A program made the position numbers and the translations under genes. From Streptomyces cucumeris (lineage in GTDB: Bacteria; Actinomycetota; Actinomycetes; Streptomycetales; Streptomycetaceae): a stretch of DNA of 64,000 nt. The stretch spans positions 55,269-119,268 of the forward strand of contig NZ_JANCLX010000027.1 in assembly GCF_024295805.1 (NCBI RefSeq), in the 5' to 3' direction. The notes beneath the pieces are model-generated. The model was not told the origin of the DNA. It ran no database searches and worked only from the letters and a program-made list of their open reading frames with translations. Position 1 is the stretch's first letter; every line of letters starts with the position of its first letter. Of this stretch, positions 8,375-16,567 are shown piece by piece.

Positions 8375-8980
8375 TCATCGATGGAGGGCGATCAACCGCG
8401 CCAGATGCTTGCCCGCGATGTTCAGCGGCTCCTTGCTGCGCGACACCTGGGCGGCCAGTTCGGCGCCTTCCATGGTGCTGATCACGGTGTGGGCCAGATC
8501 GTGCGCGTCGCGTTCGCTCATACCGCTGGCACGGAGCTTGTCGTGGACGAGTCCCCGCCAGCGGGCGAACGCCTCCGCGGCGGCCGCCTGAATGTCCGGA
8601 GCACGGCCCGCCGTGCCGAGTGAGGTCGTGGTGATCGGGCAGCCGTCGATCCAGTCGGAGGCGCACAGGCCGTCGGCGAGGGTGCGGCACAGAGCGGTGA
8701 TGGCCTGGGCCGGATCGTCCTCGTGGTCGAGAGCGGCGCGCAGCACATCGAAGAACTCCTGGTCGCCGTGGTGGATCGCGGCGACTGCCAACTCCTGTTT
8801 CCCTCCGGGGAAGAAGTGGTACACGGAGCCGAGCGTGGCCTGGGCCTCCTGGGCGATCTGTTTGATCCCTGTGCCGTCGTAGCCCTGCCGCTGCATCAGC
8901 GATGAGGCCGCCCGGACGATACGGGTGCGGGTGTCAGGTGTCGCCGCCGACTTCGTCTTCGTGCTCACGCGGATCAGCAT
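8375..8980 (-). CDS. TetR-family transcriptional regulator
   Basis: About 201 residues. The N-terminal HTH reads RTRIVRAASSLMQRQGYDGTGIKQIAQEAQ then LGSVYHFFPGGKQELAV, a standard TetR recognition helix. The C-terminal domain carries the GLCASDWIDGCPI motif of the TetR_C_16/LmrA-YxaF-like group. Possible starts are ATG 8998, ATG 8980 and GTG 8968; none has a good ribosome binding site. I prefer 8980 because 8998 lies inside the operator-like repeat. It is divergent from the imine-reductase-like gene and very probably represses it. Confidence 0.9.
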   Translation of the reverse strand: MLIRVSTKTKSAATPDTRTRIVRAASSLMQRQGYDGTGIKQIAQEAQATLGSVYHFFPGGKQELAVAAIHHGDQEFFDVLRAALDHEDDPAQAITALCRTLADGLCASDWIDGCPITTTSLGTAGRAPDIQAAAAEAFARWRGLVHDKLRASGMSERDAHDLAHTVISTMEGAELAAQVSRSKEPLNIAGKHLARLIALHR

Positions 8981-8985
8981 AGCGA

Positions 8986-9047
8986 ATAGAACGTTCATTA
9001 CAGAGCTGTGCTACGTTGCTCTTGCTCTGGATAGAGCGTTCGTTCTA
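8986..9047. promoter_or_regulatory. paired TetR operator-like sites between tetR and the reductase gene
   Basis: ATAGAACGTTC at 8986-8996 and ATAGAGCGTTC at 9031-9041 are near-identical and 45 bp apart, about four helical turns. The second continues into CGTTCTA, forming a 7-2-7 inverted repeat with one mismatch (9032-9047). The right site ends 20 nt before the reductase ATG and the left overlaps the start region of tetR, so one protein could shut both promoters. Confidence 0.65.
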
Positions 9048-9067
9048 GTTGATGCGGAGGGATCCTC

Positions 9068-9973
9068 ATGGGTGTGGGGGGACAGTCGGTGACGGTCATC
9101 GGTCTGGGGCCGATGGGACAGGCGATGGTGCGGGCATTGCTTGCGCGCGGATACGAGGTGACCGTGTGGAACCGGACCGCGCGCAGGGCGGACGGTCTCG
9201 TGGCGGAAGGTGCGGTGCTCGCACCCTCGGTCGAAGAGGCCCTGGCCGCCAATGGACTGGTGATCCTGAGCCTGACGGACTACGACGCGATGTACGCCGT
9301 TCTCGAACCGGCGACCGCCGCGCTGGCGGGGAAGGTCGTCGCCAACCTCAGTTCCGATACACCGCGGCGGGCACGCGAGGCCGCGCAGTGGGCGGCCGGA
9401 CACGGGGCCGGGTATCTCACCGCCGGGGTGGCGGTGTCGCCGTCCCTCGTGGGAACGCCGGAGGGGTACGCGTACTACAGCGGACCCAAGGACCTTCTCG
9501 AGGCGCACCGGAGCACACTGGAGGTGATCAGCAGGGTGGAGTACCGGGGCGAGGACCCCGGGCTCGCGGCCCTGTACTACCAGATCCAGATGGATCTGTT
9601 CTGGACCAGCATGACCGCCTGGTTGCACTCGGTGGCGGTGGCCGAGGCGAACGGCATCAGCGTCGAGGAGATCCTTCCGTTTTCGGAGGACGTCGCGGCT
9701 TCGCTGCCGCACTTCTTCCGCTTCTACGCACCACGGCTCGCCGCCGGGGACCACACGGGCGATGTGGATCGGCTCGCCATGGGGGTGGCCAGTATGGAAC
9801 ACGTGGTGGACACGGTGCGGGCCGCGGAGGTGGACGTCGCTCTGCCCGAGGCGGTGCTCGACGTCTTCCGGCGCGGTGCGGCGGCGGGGCACGCGGATGA
9901 CAGCTTCACCGTGCTGCGGGAAGTCTTCACGGCGGGTGGTACTCCGGGGGAGCCGCACGCGAACGTGGGGTGA
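9068..9973 (+). CDS. NAD(P)-binding oxidoreductase of the imine reductase / 6-phosphogluconate dehydrogenase-like family
   Basis: 301 residues from ATG 9068 with GGAGG upstream. The Rossmann motif VIGLGPMGQAM (residues 10-20) is followed by the NADPH-type WNRTARRADGL (34-43). The C-terminal half matches imine reductases: GEDPGLAALYYQIQMDLFW (161-179), where the usual catalytic Asp of ALYD is a Tyr (Y171), and a long helix AWLHSVAVAEANGI. Imine reductases reduce cyclic imines with NADPH; the Tyr variant has been associated with opposite stereochemistry to the Asp variant. A beta-hydroxyacid dehydrogenase is less likely because the conserved Lys of that family is not evident. Expression is probably controlled by the divergent TetR. 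Confidence 0.82.
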   Translation: MGVGGQSVTVIGLGPMGQAMVRALLARGYEVTVWNRTARRADGLVAEGAVLAPSVEEALAANGLVILSLTDYDAMYAVLEPATAALAGKVVANLSSDTPRRAREAAQWAAGHGAGYLTAGVAVSPSLVGTPEGYAYYSGPKDLLEAHRSTLEVISRVEYRGEDPGLAALYYQIQMDLFWTSMTAWLHSVAVAEANGISVEEILPFSEDVAASLPHFFRFYAPRLAAGDHTGDVDRLAMGVASMEHVVDTVRAAEVDVALPEAVLDVFRRGAAAGHADDSFTVLREVFTAGGTPGEPHANVG

Positions 9974-10231
9974 TGCCGCCCGTGCCCGGAGCGGGACGCT
10001 GCCACGTGCGTTGCAGATGACGCACGGATACGACGCAGGTTTACCCCAGGATCAATGCGTCGTTGGATGTGGTGATTTCGGGCTGCCGCATAGTCTCCTT
10101 GTCGACCGCACGGAGTGTTCCTGGAAGGCGCACTCACCGTCATCGCACCACCGGGGGACGCGGGCGCTTCCGCGAGCCAAGGGGGAATGGCGGCGCGGTC
10201 GGTCAGGGAGAACCGCGGAAGAAGGGCGAGC

Positions 10232-10579
10232 ATGAGCACTTTGCGCAAGCGCACCAAGGTCGGCGTCGCCGCGACCGTGCTGGGGGTCGGCGCACTGTTC
10301 GGAATCGCCGGGCCGGCCTCGGCCGCGTCGGCGAGCACCACCCGCGTGAACGCCGACGCCGGCCAGGCCAGTGCGTCGGGGACGGCGCCGGACTGTGTGC
10401 ATCGATCCGTGAACGGGCGGACGCACGAAGCCGTCGCGAGCAACAACTGCCATGGGACCATGCGACTGAAGATCGTCGTGAAGCACGGTTATGACAGTCG
10501 CTGTACGTCCGTCGCGCGGGGAAGGTACCTCTACCACTCGTGGTCGTTCGGCTCCTATGACCGCACGGTGACCTGCTGA
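10232..10579 (+). CDS. secreted small protein with tendamistat-like four-cysteine scaffold
   Basis: 115 residues from ATG 10232. A Sec signal peptide (basic RKRTK, hydrophobic VGVAATVLGVGALFGIAG, cleavage after ASA near residue 31) precedes a linker and a domain with cysteines at 55, 73, 91 and 115. The C73-C91 loop of 17 residues (HGTMRLKIVVKHGYDSR), the DSRCTSVARG turn and the terminal Cys parallel the alpha-amylase inhibitor tendamistat, whose disulfides are C1-C2 and C3-C4. The Trp-Arg-Tyr triad that blocks amylase is absent between the first two cysteines, so the target may differ. The family assignment is my inference from spacing. Confidence 0.7.
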   Translation: MSTLRKRTKVGVAATVLGVGALFGIAGPASAASASTTRVNADAGQASASGTAPDCVHRSVNGRTHEAVASNNCHGTMRLKIVVKHGYDSRCTSVARGRYLYHSWSFGSYDRTVTC

Positions 10580-10932
10580 CCGACGGGGGAGCCCGCGTTC
10601 AGCGTCCGCGCTCCTCGCGGCAGCGGTGCGCTCACGGGGGGAGTCGAGGGTTCCGCCGGGCTCACCCGGTCCGGGGCCCGCCGGTGTGAAGCCTCGGGGG
10701 ACACCGGCTCCGTGCCGGGCGGGGCGGGATGTGCAAGCGCGGGTGCGGAGGGCCGGTCTCCTCGAGGCCGGCCCTTCCGTCTGCCGTGGCTCAGCGCGTA
10801 TGGCCCACGGCGGGGGCCATCCCTGCGACCACCGCCATGCCCGCCGCGGGCGGGCGTTCACCACGTCCACAACTCCTGTGATGGACAACCATGTTGGCCT
10901 CTGTGCATATCCCCTGGGACTAGGCTGCGGCG
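10580..10932. other. intergenic region, 353 nt
   Basis: Holds the hairpin terminator at 10749-10775 and, at its right end, the promoter of the two-component operon. TAGGCT at 10921-10926 lies 6 nt before the kinase ATG and fits a -10 box of a leaderless transcript. No gene is visible. Confidence 0.5.
10749..10775 (+). terminator. strong hairpin terminator, no U tract
   Basis: AGGGCCGGTCT and AGGCCGGCCCT form an 11-bp stem (one G-T pair) around the loop CCTCG. It sits between the secreted-protein gene and the kinase gene. Streptomyces terminators often lack a U tract. Confidence 0.7.
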
Positions 10933-12084
10933 ATGCGGATCCACACCCTCGTCGCCGACGTGCTCATCGCGTTGGCGCAGACCGGCGTCGCCGTGCTGCT
11001 CGGGCAGGAGTCCGCGGCCCAGGGCTGGCCCGCGCTCGATGCGACGGGGTACCTGATGGTCGCCTTGGTCAACGCTCCGGTGGTTCTCCGCGGCAGGGCA
11101 CCCGTCGCCGTCTGCCTCATGGTCCTGGTGATGTGGGCCGTGTATGTGACGGCCGGATACTGGCCCGTGGTCAACTCCTTCGCCCCGATGCTGGCCGTGT
11201 ACACGGTCGCGGCCACGCGGTCGGTACGCACCGCGGTGGGCTGTGCCGCCTTGATGAGCGCCGTCTGGATCTACGCCGGCGCCATCAGCGAAGACGCCGT
11301 CATGGTGTCGGTCCTCGGCCAGGCCGTCGGCTTCTCCGCCGTCCTCGTCCGCTTCGGGTACACCGCCCGTCGTTCCACGGAGCTGGCCGACCGGTTGCGT
11401 GAGGAACAGCAGGAACGAGCGCGCCGCGAGGTGGCGGATGAGCGCGGACGGATCGCACGGGAACTCCATGATGTGGTCGCGCACCATATGTCGGTGATAT
11501 CCGTCCAGGTGGGGCTGGCCCGCTTCGTCTGCGACACGGATCCGGCGACCGCCCGCAACGCACTCGCCACCATCGAGGAGAGCAGCAGGAACGGCCTCGA
11601 GGAACTGCGGAGAGTCCTGCGGGTGCTGCGCGTCGACGGTGATGGGGGACCCGCCGCGCCCATGCCGGGAATCTCCCGACTGGACGAGATGGCCGACCGT
11701 GTCCGGGCGGGAGGAGTGCCGGTGGACCTCCGTGTGCACGGCAGGCCACGTCCCCTTCCGCCCGGGGTCGAGCTGTGTGCGTACCGATGTGTCCAGGAGG
11801 CCCTGACCAACGTACTGAAGCATGCGCCCGGAGCGAGGACACAGGTGCAACTGCACTACGAGTCAGACCAGTTGACGGTCTCCATCACCAACGGCGGCCA
11901 GGGCGTGAATCCGGACAAGATGCGGACCGGCAGCGGCCACGGCTTGATCGGCATGCGGGAGCGGGCCAAGCTGTACGGGGGCACGGTCACCGTCGGCCCA
12001 CGGAGCGAGGGGGGATTCACCGTCCGGCTCATCCTGCCGGTCTCCGTACGGACCTCGCCGAAGAGAGACGGCACAACGGAATGA
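10933..12084 (+). CDS. two-component sensor histidine kinase, NarL/DesK-associated type
   Basis: 383 residues. Four to five hydrophobic segments cover residues 5-145, then the HisKA_3 dimerisation box DERGRIARELHDVVAHHMSV with H179 as the phosphorylation site. The HATPase region has CVQEALTNVLKHAPG (N box) and SGHGLIGMRERAKLYGG (G box). The ATG at 10933 has no Shine-Dalgarno but TAGGCT lies at 10921, suggesting a leaderless transcript. The stop lies 7 nt before the response regulator start, so the pair is one operon. No target operon is adjacent, so the signal is unknown. Confidence 0.92.
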   Translation: MRIHTLVADVLIALAQTGVAVLLGQESAAQGWPALDATGYLMVALVNAPVVLRGRAPVAVCLMVLVMWAVYVTAGYWPVVNSFAPMLAVYTVAATRSVRTAVGCAALMSAVWIYAGAISEDAVMVSVLGQAVGFSAVLVRFGYTARRSTELADRLREEQQERARREVADERGRIARELHDVVAHHMSVISVQVGLARFVCDTDPATARNALATIEESSRNGLEELRRVLRVLRVDGDGGPAAPMPGISRLDEMADRVRAGGVPVDLRVHGRPRPLPPGVELCAYRCVQEALTNVLKHAPGARTQVQLHYESDQLTVSITNGGQGVNPDKMRTGSGHGLIGMRERAKLYGGTVTVGPRSEGGFTVRLILPVSVRTSPKRDGTTE

Positions 12085-12091
12085 CCGCCGT

Positions 12092-12808
12092 ATGACCAAG
12101 GTGCTTGTCGTCGACGATCAGTTCCTCATCCGGGCCGGGCTGGTGGGGCTGCTCCGCGCGGCCCCGGGGGTGGTGGTCGTGGGAGAGGCCGCTGACGGCG
12201 GGGAAGCCGTGGCCCTGGCGGCCCGCACCCGCCCCGATGTCGTGCTGATGGACATCCGGATGCCCGGCATGGGCGGTATCACGGCCACCGAGAGGATCCT
12301 CGCCCAGTCGGAGGACCCCCCTCCGCGGATCCTCGTCCTGACCACGTTCGACCTCGATGAGTACGTGTACGGGGCGCTGCGGGCCGGTGCTTCGGGCTTT
12401 TTGCTCAAGGACTCCGGCCCCGAGCGGATACTCGCTGCGGTCGCGGCCGTCGCAGGCGGCGACACGCTCTTCGCGCCCTCCGTCACCAAGCGACTGGTCG
12501 AAGCGTACGCCCAGCACAGCGGTCGGTCATCCGCCGAAGCGCCACCGGACCTGGACGTGCTGACCGGCCGCGAGACGGAGGTGCTGCGGCTGGCCGCCCG
12601 TGGTCTGAGCAATCTGGAGATCGCCGGTCAGCTCTTCATCAGTGAGGCGACGGTCAAGACTCATCTGAACCGGGCGATGACCAAACTCGCGTTGTCGAGC
12701 AGGGCACAAGCCGTGGTGCTGCCTATGAGACGGGGCTGGTGCGGCCGGGCGAAGGAGCCTGCTGAACGCGGGCGGACATGCGTAGGTCCCGCTGACCCCT
12801 CACGCTGA
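12092..12808 (+). CDS. NarL-family response regulator with frameshifted C-terminus
   Basis: Receiver domain with D54 in VLMDIRMPGMGG, K105-type LLKDS switch region, and a LuxR-type HTH (LTGRETEVLRLAARGLSNLEIAGQLFISEATVKTHLN). Up to L210 the protein is normal. It then runs into an unrelated 28-residue tail. In the neighbouring frame the expected family ending AYETGLVRPGEGAC is present (codons from 12721, stop TGA at 12763-12765), so one G appears missing before GCCTAT at 12721. With that base restored the protein would be about 224 residues. The DNA-binding domain is complete, so the shifted form may still work; a sequencing error is equally possible. Confidence 0.9.
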   Translation: MTKVLVVDDQFLIRAGLVGLLRAAPGVVVVGEAADGGEAVALAARTRPDVVLMDIRMPGMGGITATERILAQSEDPPPRILVLTTFDLDEYVYGALRAGASGFLLKDSGPERILAAVAAVAGGDTLFAPSVTKRLVEAYAQHSGRSSAEAPPDLDVLTGRETEVLRLAARGLSNLEIAGQLFISEATVKTHLNRAMTKLALSSRAQAVVLPMRRGWCGRAKEPAERGRTCVGPADPSR

Positions 12809-12862
12809 AGGGGTGCTTGCGCGACGATGGTGTCTCTGGACAGATTGGTTACGCTGCCCGGT

Positions 12863-13447
12863 ATGGACGAATCCATCACGCACCCGTTCCTCGCGAGGCC
12901 GGTCACCGGGAGCAATGGTGTTGTCGCCACCCTGCGTGCCCTGACGAGCGGCGACGCCTCCAGTTTCGGGGACTTCCTCGAAGCGCTCTCGGCGGAGACA
13001 AGGGAGCGCTACAGTCCACACCCGCTCGACCGGACCGAAGCGGAGCGGATCTGTGCTGCTCTCGACGACCCGACCGCCCTGCGTTTCGTACTGGCGGATG
13101 CCCGTGACGATCGCGTAGTGGCGTATCTGCTGGCCCAGTTCGCGATCCCGGAGAGTGAGAAGGCCCGCTACCGGAATCTCGGGTGGACCATCGAGGACGG
13201 CGCGGACTGCCGTATCGCCCCTGTCGTCGCCGATCATCTGCAGGGCACCGGCCTCGGAACCGAGCTGCTCAGGGGAGCGCTCGGCGTCCTGCGCCAGCGC
13301 GGATGCCGGCACGTCATCCTCTTCGGCGGCACCCAATCCTCCAACACCGGGGCGATCCGCGCCTACGAAAAGGCGGGATTCAAACCGGCCGGAGTCTTTC
13401 GCGAACGGGGCATCGAGAGCGTCGATATGTGGCTCTCGCTGAAGTAG
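12863..13447 (+). CDS. GNAT-family N-acetyltransferase
   Basis: 194 residues from ATG 12863. TACGCT at 12850-12855 ends 7 nt before the ATG, so the transcript is probably leaderless; an in-frame ATG at 12827 also lacks a ribosome binding site. Motif A of the GNAT fold is IAPVVADHLQGTGLGTELLRGALGVL and motif B is NTGAIRAYEKAGFKPAGVFRERG. The substrate is not predictable. It stands alone between the two-component operon and a convergent zinc-ribbon gene. Confidence 0.88.
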   Translation: MDESITHPFLARPVTGSNGVVATLRALTSGDASSFGDFLEALSAETRERYSPHPLDRTEAERICAALDDPTALRFVLADARDDRVVAYLLAQFAIPESEKARYRNLGWTIEDGADCRIAPVVADHLQGTGLGTELLRGALGVLRQRGCRHVILFGGTQSSNTGAIRAYEKAGFKPAGVFRERGIESVDMWLSLK

Positions 13448-13462
13448 AGGGCACCATGCTGT

Positions 13463-13984
13463 TCAGGCCGTCACATCGACGTTCCACTCCAGCGGCAGGG
13501 TCGTGTCGCAGAAGACGCAGACGAAGTGTTCGTCCCGCACGATGTTGAGCTGCTGACAGCCGGGGCAGCCACGGAAGATCACCTCGTGGCTGAAGCCGCT
13601 CGGGGAAGCAATGCCGGCGCGGTCCAATGCCTTCCCGACAGCCGCCCATGAGCCGATGTCGGGGCAGTAGCCGGTCGACTGGTTGCTGACTTCATCGACC
13701 ACCCACCGCCCGGACTCCTCGCGGAAGCTCATCTCTCCGGCGCTCAGGACCGCCTCTCCGCCCGCACACACCACATGTTCGCTGTGGCGCGGCGCGAGTC
13801 GCAGAACCCCGGTGGTATCGACCACGAAGGTGAACGGCTCGGCCAGCTCATCCGATGTCCGGGCCGAAGCCCAGCCGCGGAGGTCCGCTGCCGAGCACAC
13901 CTGCCGGCCCATGGCTTCAGGCCGCACAAGACCTTTCAACTCGGCAGGCCCGACATACTGATAGCTCCGCCCCCGCATGCCCAT
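13463..13984 (-). CDS. hypothetical protein with C-terminal zinc ribbon
   Basis: 173 residues from ATG 13984; a TTG at 13993 and an ATG at 13978 are alternatives. The N-terminus reads MGMRGRSYQYVGPAELKGLV. The body (FTFVVDTTGVLRLAPRHSEHVVCAGGEAVLSAGEMSF) resembles a beta-rich ligand-binding fold. The C-terminus carries CPGC (about 145-148) and CVFC (about 160-163), a zinc ribbon. It lies 15 nt from the convergent GNAT gene and 42 nt downstream of the MFS gene on the same strand, so it could be read from that operon. Function unknown. Confidence 0.72.
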   Translation of the reverse strand: MGMRGRSYQYVGPAELKGLVRPEAMGRQVCSAADLRGWASARTSDELAEPFTFVVDTTGVLRLAPRHSEHVVCAGGEAVLSAGEMSFREESGRWVVDEVSNQSTGYCPDIGSWAAVGKALDRAGIASPSGFSHEVIFRGCPGCQQLNIVRDEHFVCVFCDTTLPLEWNVDVTA

Positions 13985-14026
13985 GGTGGCCAATCCAGCG
14001 GCAGGCTGGATCTCCTCACATCCCGC

Positions 14027-15322
14027 TCAGAACCCGGCGTCCGAGCGGTCGCCGGAGCCATCGGGGGTGGTGGCGATCTCGAGTGGCTCGTGCACCTCGG
14101 TGGGGCGGTGGCCGTTGGGTCGTGTCGCGCGGTCCTTCTCGGCCGCGATGGCGGAGGCGGACAGAAGCGTCGCGCCCGCGAGGCTGCCCCACAGGGCGGC
14201 CGGGCCGTGGGACGCGAGGGTGGTGATGGCTGCGGGGGAGACGGCGAGGCCGAGGCCCGTGGAGAGTTCGAAGCGGGCGAGGGTACGTCCCAGAGCGTGG
14301 GGCGGGGCGAGGGCGGCGACGAGCGCGGTGGCGCTGCCTGCGTAGATGATCTCGCCGAGGGTGCACACGACGGACACCGCGGCGACGGCCGGTGCGCCCC
14401 AGCCGTGTCCCAGCGAAGTGGCCACGAGGAAGCCGAGGTAGGACACGGTGAGGACCACACCTGCGAGAGCGAGCACGGTCCGCCGGGGGTAGCGGGAGAG
14501 CAGGACGGTGACCGGAACCTGGAGGGTGACCACCAGCACGGTGTTGGCCACGAAGATGGCCGCCGACCACACCGCGGAGGCGTTCAGCTGTGTCACCAGG
14601 ATGAGGGGGAGGGCGATTTCGGGGACGTTGAGGCAGAAGACGTAGACCACGTTGGCGGCCAGCAGCGCGCGCATCCGGGGTGCGGGTCCCTCGGCCTTGT
14701 CCTCGGCCGCGAGTGCGGCCGGACGCGCGTGCAGATGGACCGACCACGCCAGGGCTGCCGCGGCGAGATAGGCGACGCCGGTGACGGCTGCCAGCGCCTG
14801 CAAGGCCGTGGTGCCGCCCGTCAGACAGACCGTGGCGAGGAGCGCGCCCACGCCCAGACCGGCGTTGCGCAGGGCACGGCCGGCCGCGAGAGCGGCGTCG
14901 CGCTCCCGGCCGTGGGCGACCGTGGCCACCAGAGCCGCATGGGCGGGCGGCCAGGCCTGGTTGCCGATGCCGAGGAAGAGCGTCGCCACCGTGAACAGCC
15001 AGACGTGCCCGGTCGGGGTCGCCAGCAGCAGCCCCACGCCCAGCATCCGCACGAGCATGGACGCTGCCACGACGGTGCTGCGTGCGCCCCGGTCCAGCCA
15101 CCGGCCCACCGCGGGCATGCACACCAGCCCCGCGACGATGCCGCCGGTCATGGCGATTCCGGTGACCGGTGCGGACAGCTTCAGCACGGTCACCCCGTAG
15201 AGCAGCAGGAAGGGCCGCAGCAGTCCGGTCCCGAGCGAGTCCACGGCCAGGGCGACGGCGTAGCGGGGGCCGCCGGAGGCGCGGACGAGGGCGCCGGGCC
15301 GGATCTTGGTGGTGGTTGCCAT
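14027..15322 (-). CDS. MFS transporter (12 TM type)
   Basis: 431 residues from ATG 15322 (an in-frame ATG at 15352 is possible). Twelve hydrophobic helices are visible. The MFS loop 2-3 signature is present as GRWLDRGARSTVV, and helix 5 contains the GRALRNAGLGVGAL pattern. It is divergent from an ArsR-type regulator across a strong palindrome and is probably its target. Substrate unknown; an efflux role is inferred from the ArsR pairing. Confidence 0.88.
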   Translation of the reverse strand: MATTTKIRPGALVRASGGPRYAVALAVDSLGTGLLRPFLLLYGVTVLKLSAPVTGIAMTGGIVAGLVCMPAVGRWLDRGARSTVVAASMLVRMLGVGLLLATPTGHVWLFTVATLFLGIGNQAWPPAHAALVATVAHGRERDAALAAGRALRNAGLGVGALLATVCLTGGTTALQALAAVTGVAYLAAAALAWSVHLHARPAALAAEDKAEGPAPRMRALLAANVVYVFCLNVPEIALPLILVTQLNASAVWSAAIFVANTVLVVTLQVPVTVLLSRYPRRTVLALAGVVLTVSYLGFLVATSLGHGWGAPAVAAVSVVCTLGEIIYAGSATALVAALAPPHALGRTLARFELSTGLGLAVSPAAITTLASHGPAALWGSLAGATLLSASAIAAEKDRATRPNGHRPTEVHEPLEIATTPDGSGDRSDAGF

Positions 15323-15358
15323 GGGTCCACGGTGGGTCCTGCCGGGGGCCATGGCCGC

Positions 15359-15385
15359 GTCAGTTGACGGACACCGTCAATTGAC
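15359..15385. promoter_or_regulatory. 12-3-12 palindromic operator between the MFS and arsR-type genes
   Basis: GTCAGTTGACGG and CCGTCAATTGAC flank ACA and pair at 11 of 12 positions; the inner TTGACGG-ACA-CCGTCAA is perfect. The length and symmetry are those of ArsR/SmtB operators. It lies 37 nt from each gene start and contains TTGAC blocks that could serve as -35 elements. Confidence 0.8.
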
Positions 15386-15421
15386 GAGGTCAGCGGCCAT
15401 GGGATCGGGGATGCTGAGGGG

Positions 15422-16507
15422 GTGACGTTGAGGATCGACATCAGTGGCCTGCCGTCCGAGCGGCTGCGGTTCGCCGCCTCCCCGCTGGCCGAGCTGACCG
15501 CGATGTTGCACGTGCTCGCCGAACCCGGGCATCATCCGCAGTACGCCGGATGGGCGGGGGAGGTCTGGGCCGGGCTGCGCCCGGAGCTGGCCGAGCGCTT
15601 GCGGGAGGCCGAGTTCCTCTGGCGTTCCTCACAAGCCGACTTCCTGCTCCCCGCCCGGCCCCGGTCCACCCTCGCCGAGGAACTGGACGAGGTGGACCGG
15701 ATCGACGACGACACCTATGTGACCGCCGCCCTCGTCACCACATGCGGCGGGCACCGGGTCCCGCTCGCCGTGCGCTCGCCGCTCACCGACGCGGCCGCGC
15801 GCGGCCGCGCCCTGGACCTGGCCCAGGCCCGCGGCCCTCGGCAGGAAGCCTTCGCGGAACGGCTGCTCGCGGACCCGGCCGCCGTACGGGCGCGAGTGCG
15901 CCACACCCTCGAACAGTGCGCCGAGGCCTTCTTCGACACCGCGTGGGCGGATGTGGCGGTGCGGCTCGCCACCGACCTGCGGCTGAAGAACGACCTGCGG
16001 GAGCGCCAGGGCATCGCGGCGGCACTCGCGTCGGCCTCCGGCGCGGTCACCCTGACACCGGACGGCGACTGCATCGTCGTGGACAAGCTCCAGGACAAGG
16101 CGACCACCGCCCGCGACACCGGTGTCACCTTCATCCCCAGTGTCTTCGGCCACCCGCACCTGGTGGTGGTCCACACACCCGGGTGGCAGCCGGTGGTGCA
16201 GTACCCGGTGGCCGAGTCGAGTCCAGCGGAGCCGGTATCGCTGGAAACGGTCACCCTGCGGCTGGAAGCGCTCGCCCATCCGGTGCGGCTGCGGTTGCTG
16301 CGCACCCTGGCCCGTGGCCCGCACACCACCGGTGAACTGGCCCATGTCTGGGAGCTCACGCCCCCGGAGGTCTCCCGTCATCTGGCGGTGCTGCGCCACG
16401 CGGGTCTGCTCACGGCCCGGCGGCACGGTCGTTACGTCCGGCACACCCTCAATCTGCCCGACCTGACGGCGCTGGGCGCCGACCTGCTGGCCGCGGTGCT
16501 GCGCTGA
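15422..16507 (+). CDS. ArsR-family winged-helix regulator with DUF5937-type N-terminal domain
   Basis: 361 residues from GTG 15422. The N-terminal 270 residues (LRIDISGLPSERLRFAASPLAEL start) are of the DUF5937 type found in actinobacterial regulators. The C-terminal 90 residues are a typical ArsR winged helix: RLEALAHPVRLRLLRTLARG, TTGELAHVWELTPPEVSRHLAVLRHAGLL and RHGRYVRHTLN. No cysteine metal site is visible, so it is unlikely to be a metal sensor. The palindrome at 15359-15385 and the divergent MFS gene suggest local repression. Confidence 0.9.
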   Translation: MTLRIDISGLPSERLRFAASPLAELTAMLHVLAEPGHHPQYAGWAGEVWAGLRPELAERLREAEFLWRSSQADFLLPARPRSTLAEELDEVDRIDDDTYVTAALVTTCGGHRVPLAVRSPLTDAAARGRALDLAQARGPRQEAFAERLLADPAAVRARVRHTLEQCAEAFFDTAWADVAVRLATDLRLKNDLRERQGIAAALASASGAVTLTPDGDCIVVDKLQDKATTARDTGVTFIPSVFGHPHLVVVHTPGWQPVVQYPVAESSPAEPVSLETVTLRLEALAHPVRLRLLRTLARGPHTTGELAHVWELTPPEVSRHLAVLRHAGLLTARRHGRYVRHTLNLPDLTALGADLLAAVLR

Positions 16508-16567
16508 GCCGGTGCAGGCCCGCCCTCATACGAGCGGCCCCGTCGTCCCGACGCGCAGCTCCCGGTT

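Noticed and set aside
13775..15367. 530-codon open frame on the plus strand
   Set aside because: Opposite the MFS and zinc-ribbon genes; composition is low-complexity His/Gly/Gln-rich with no recognisable domain.
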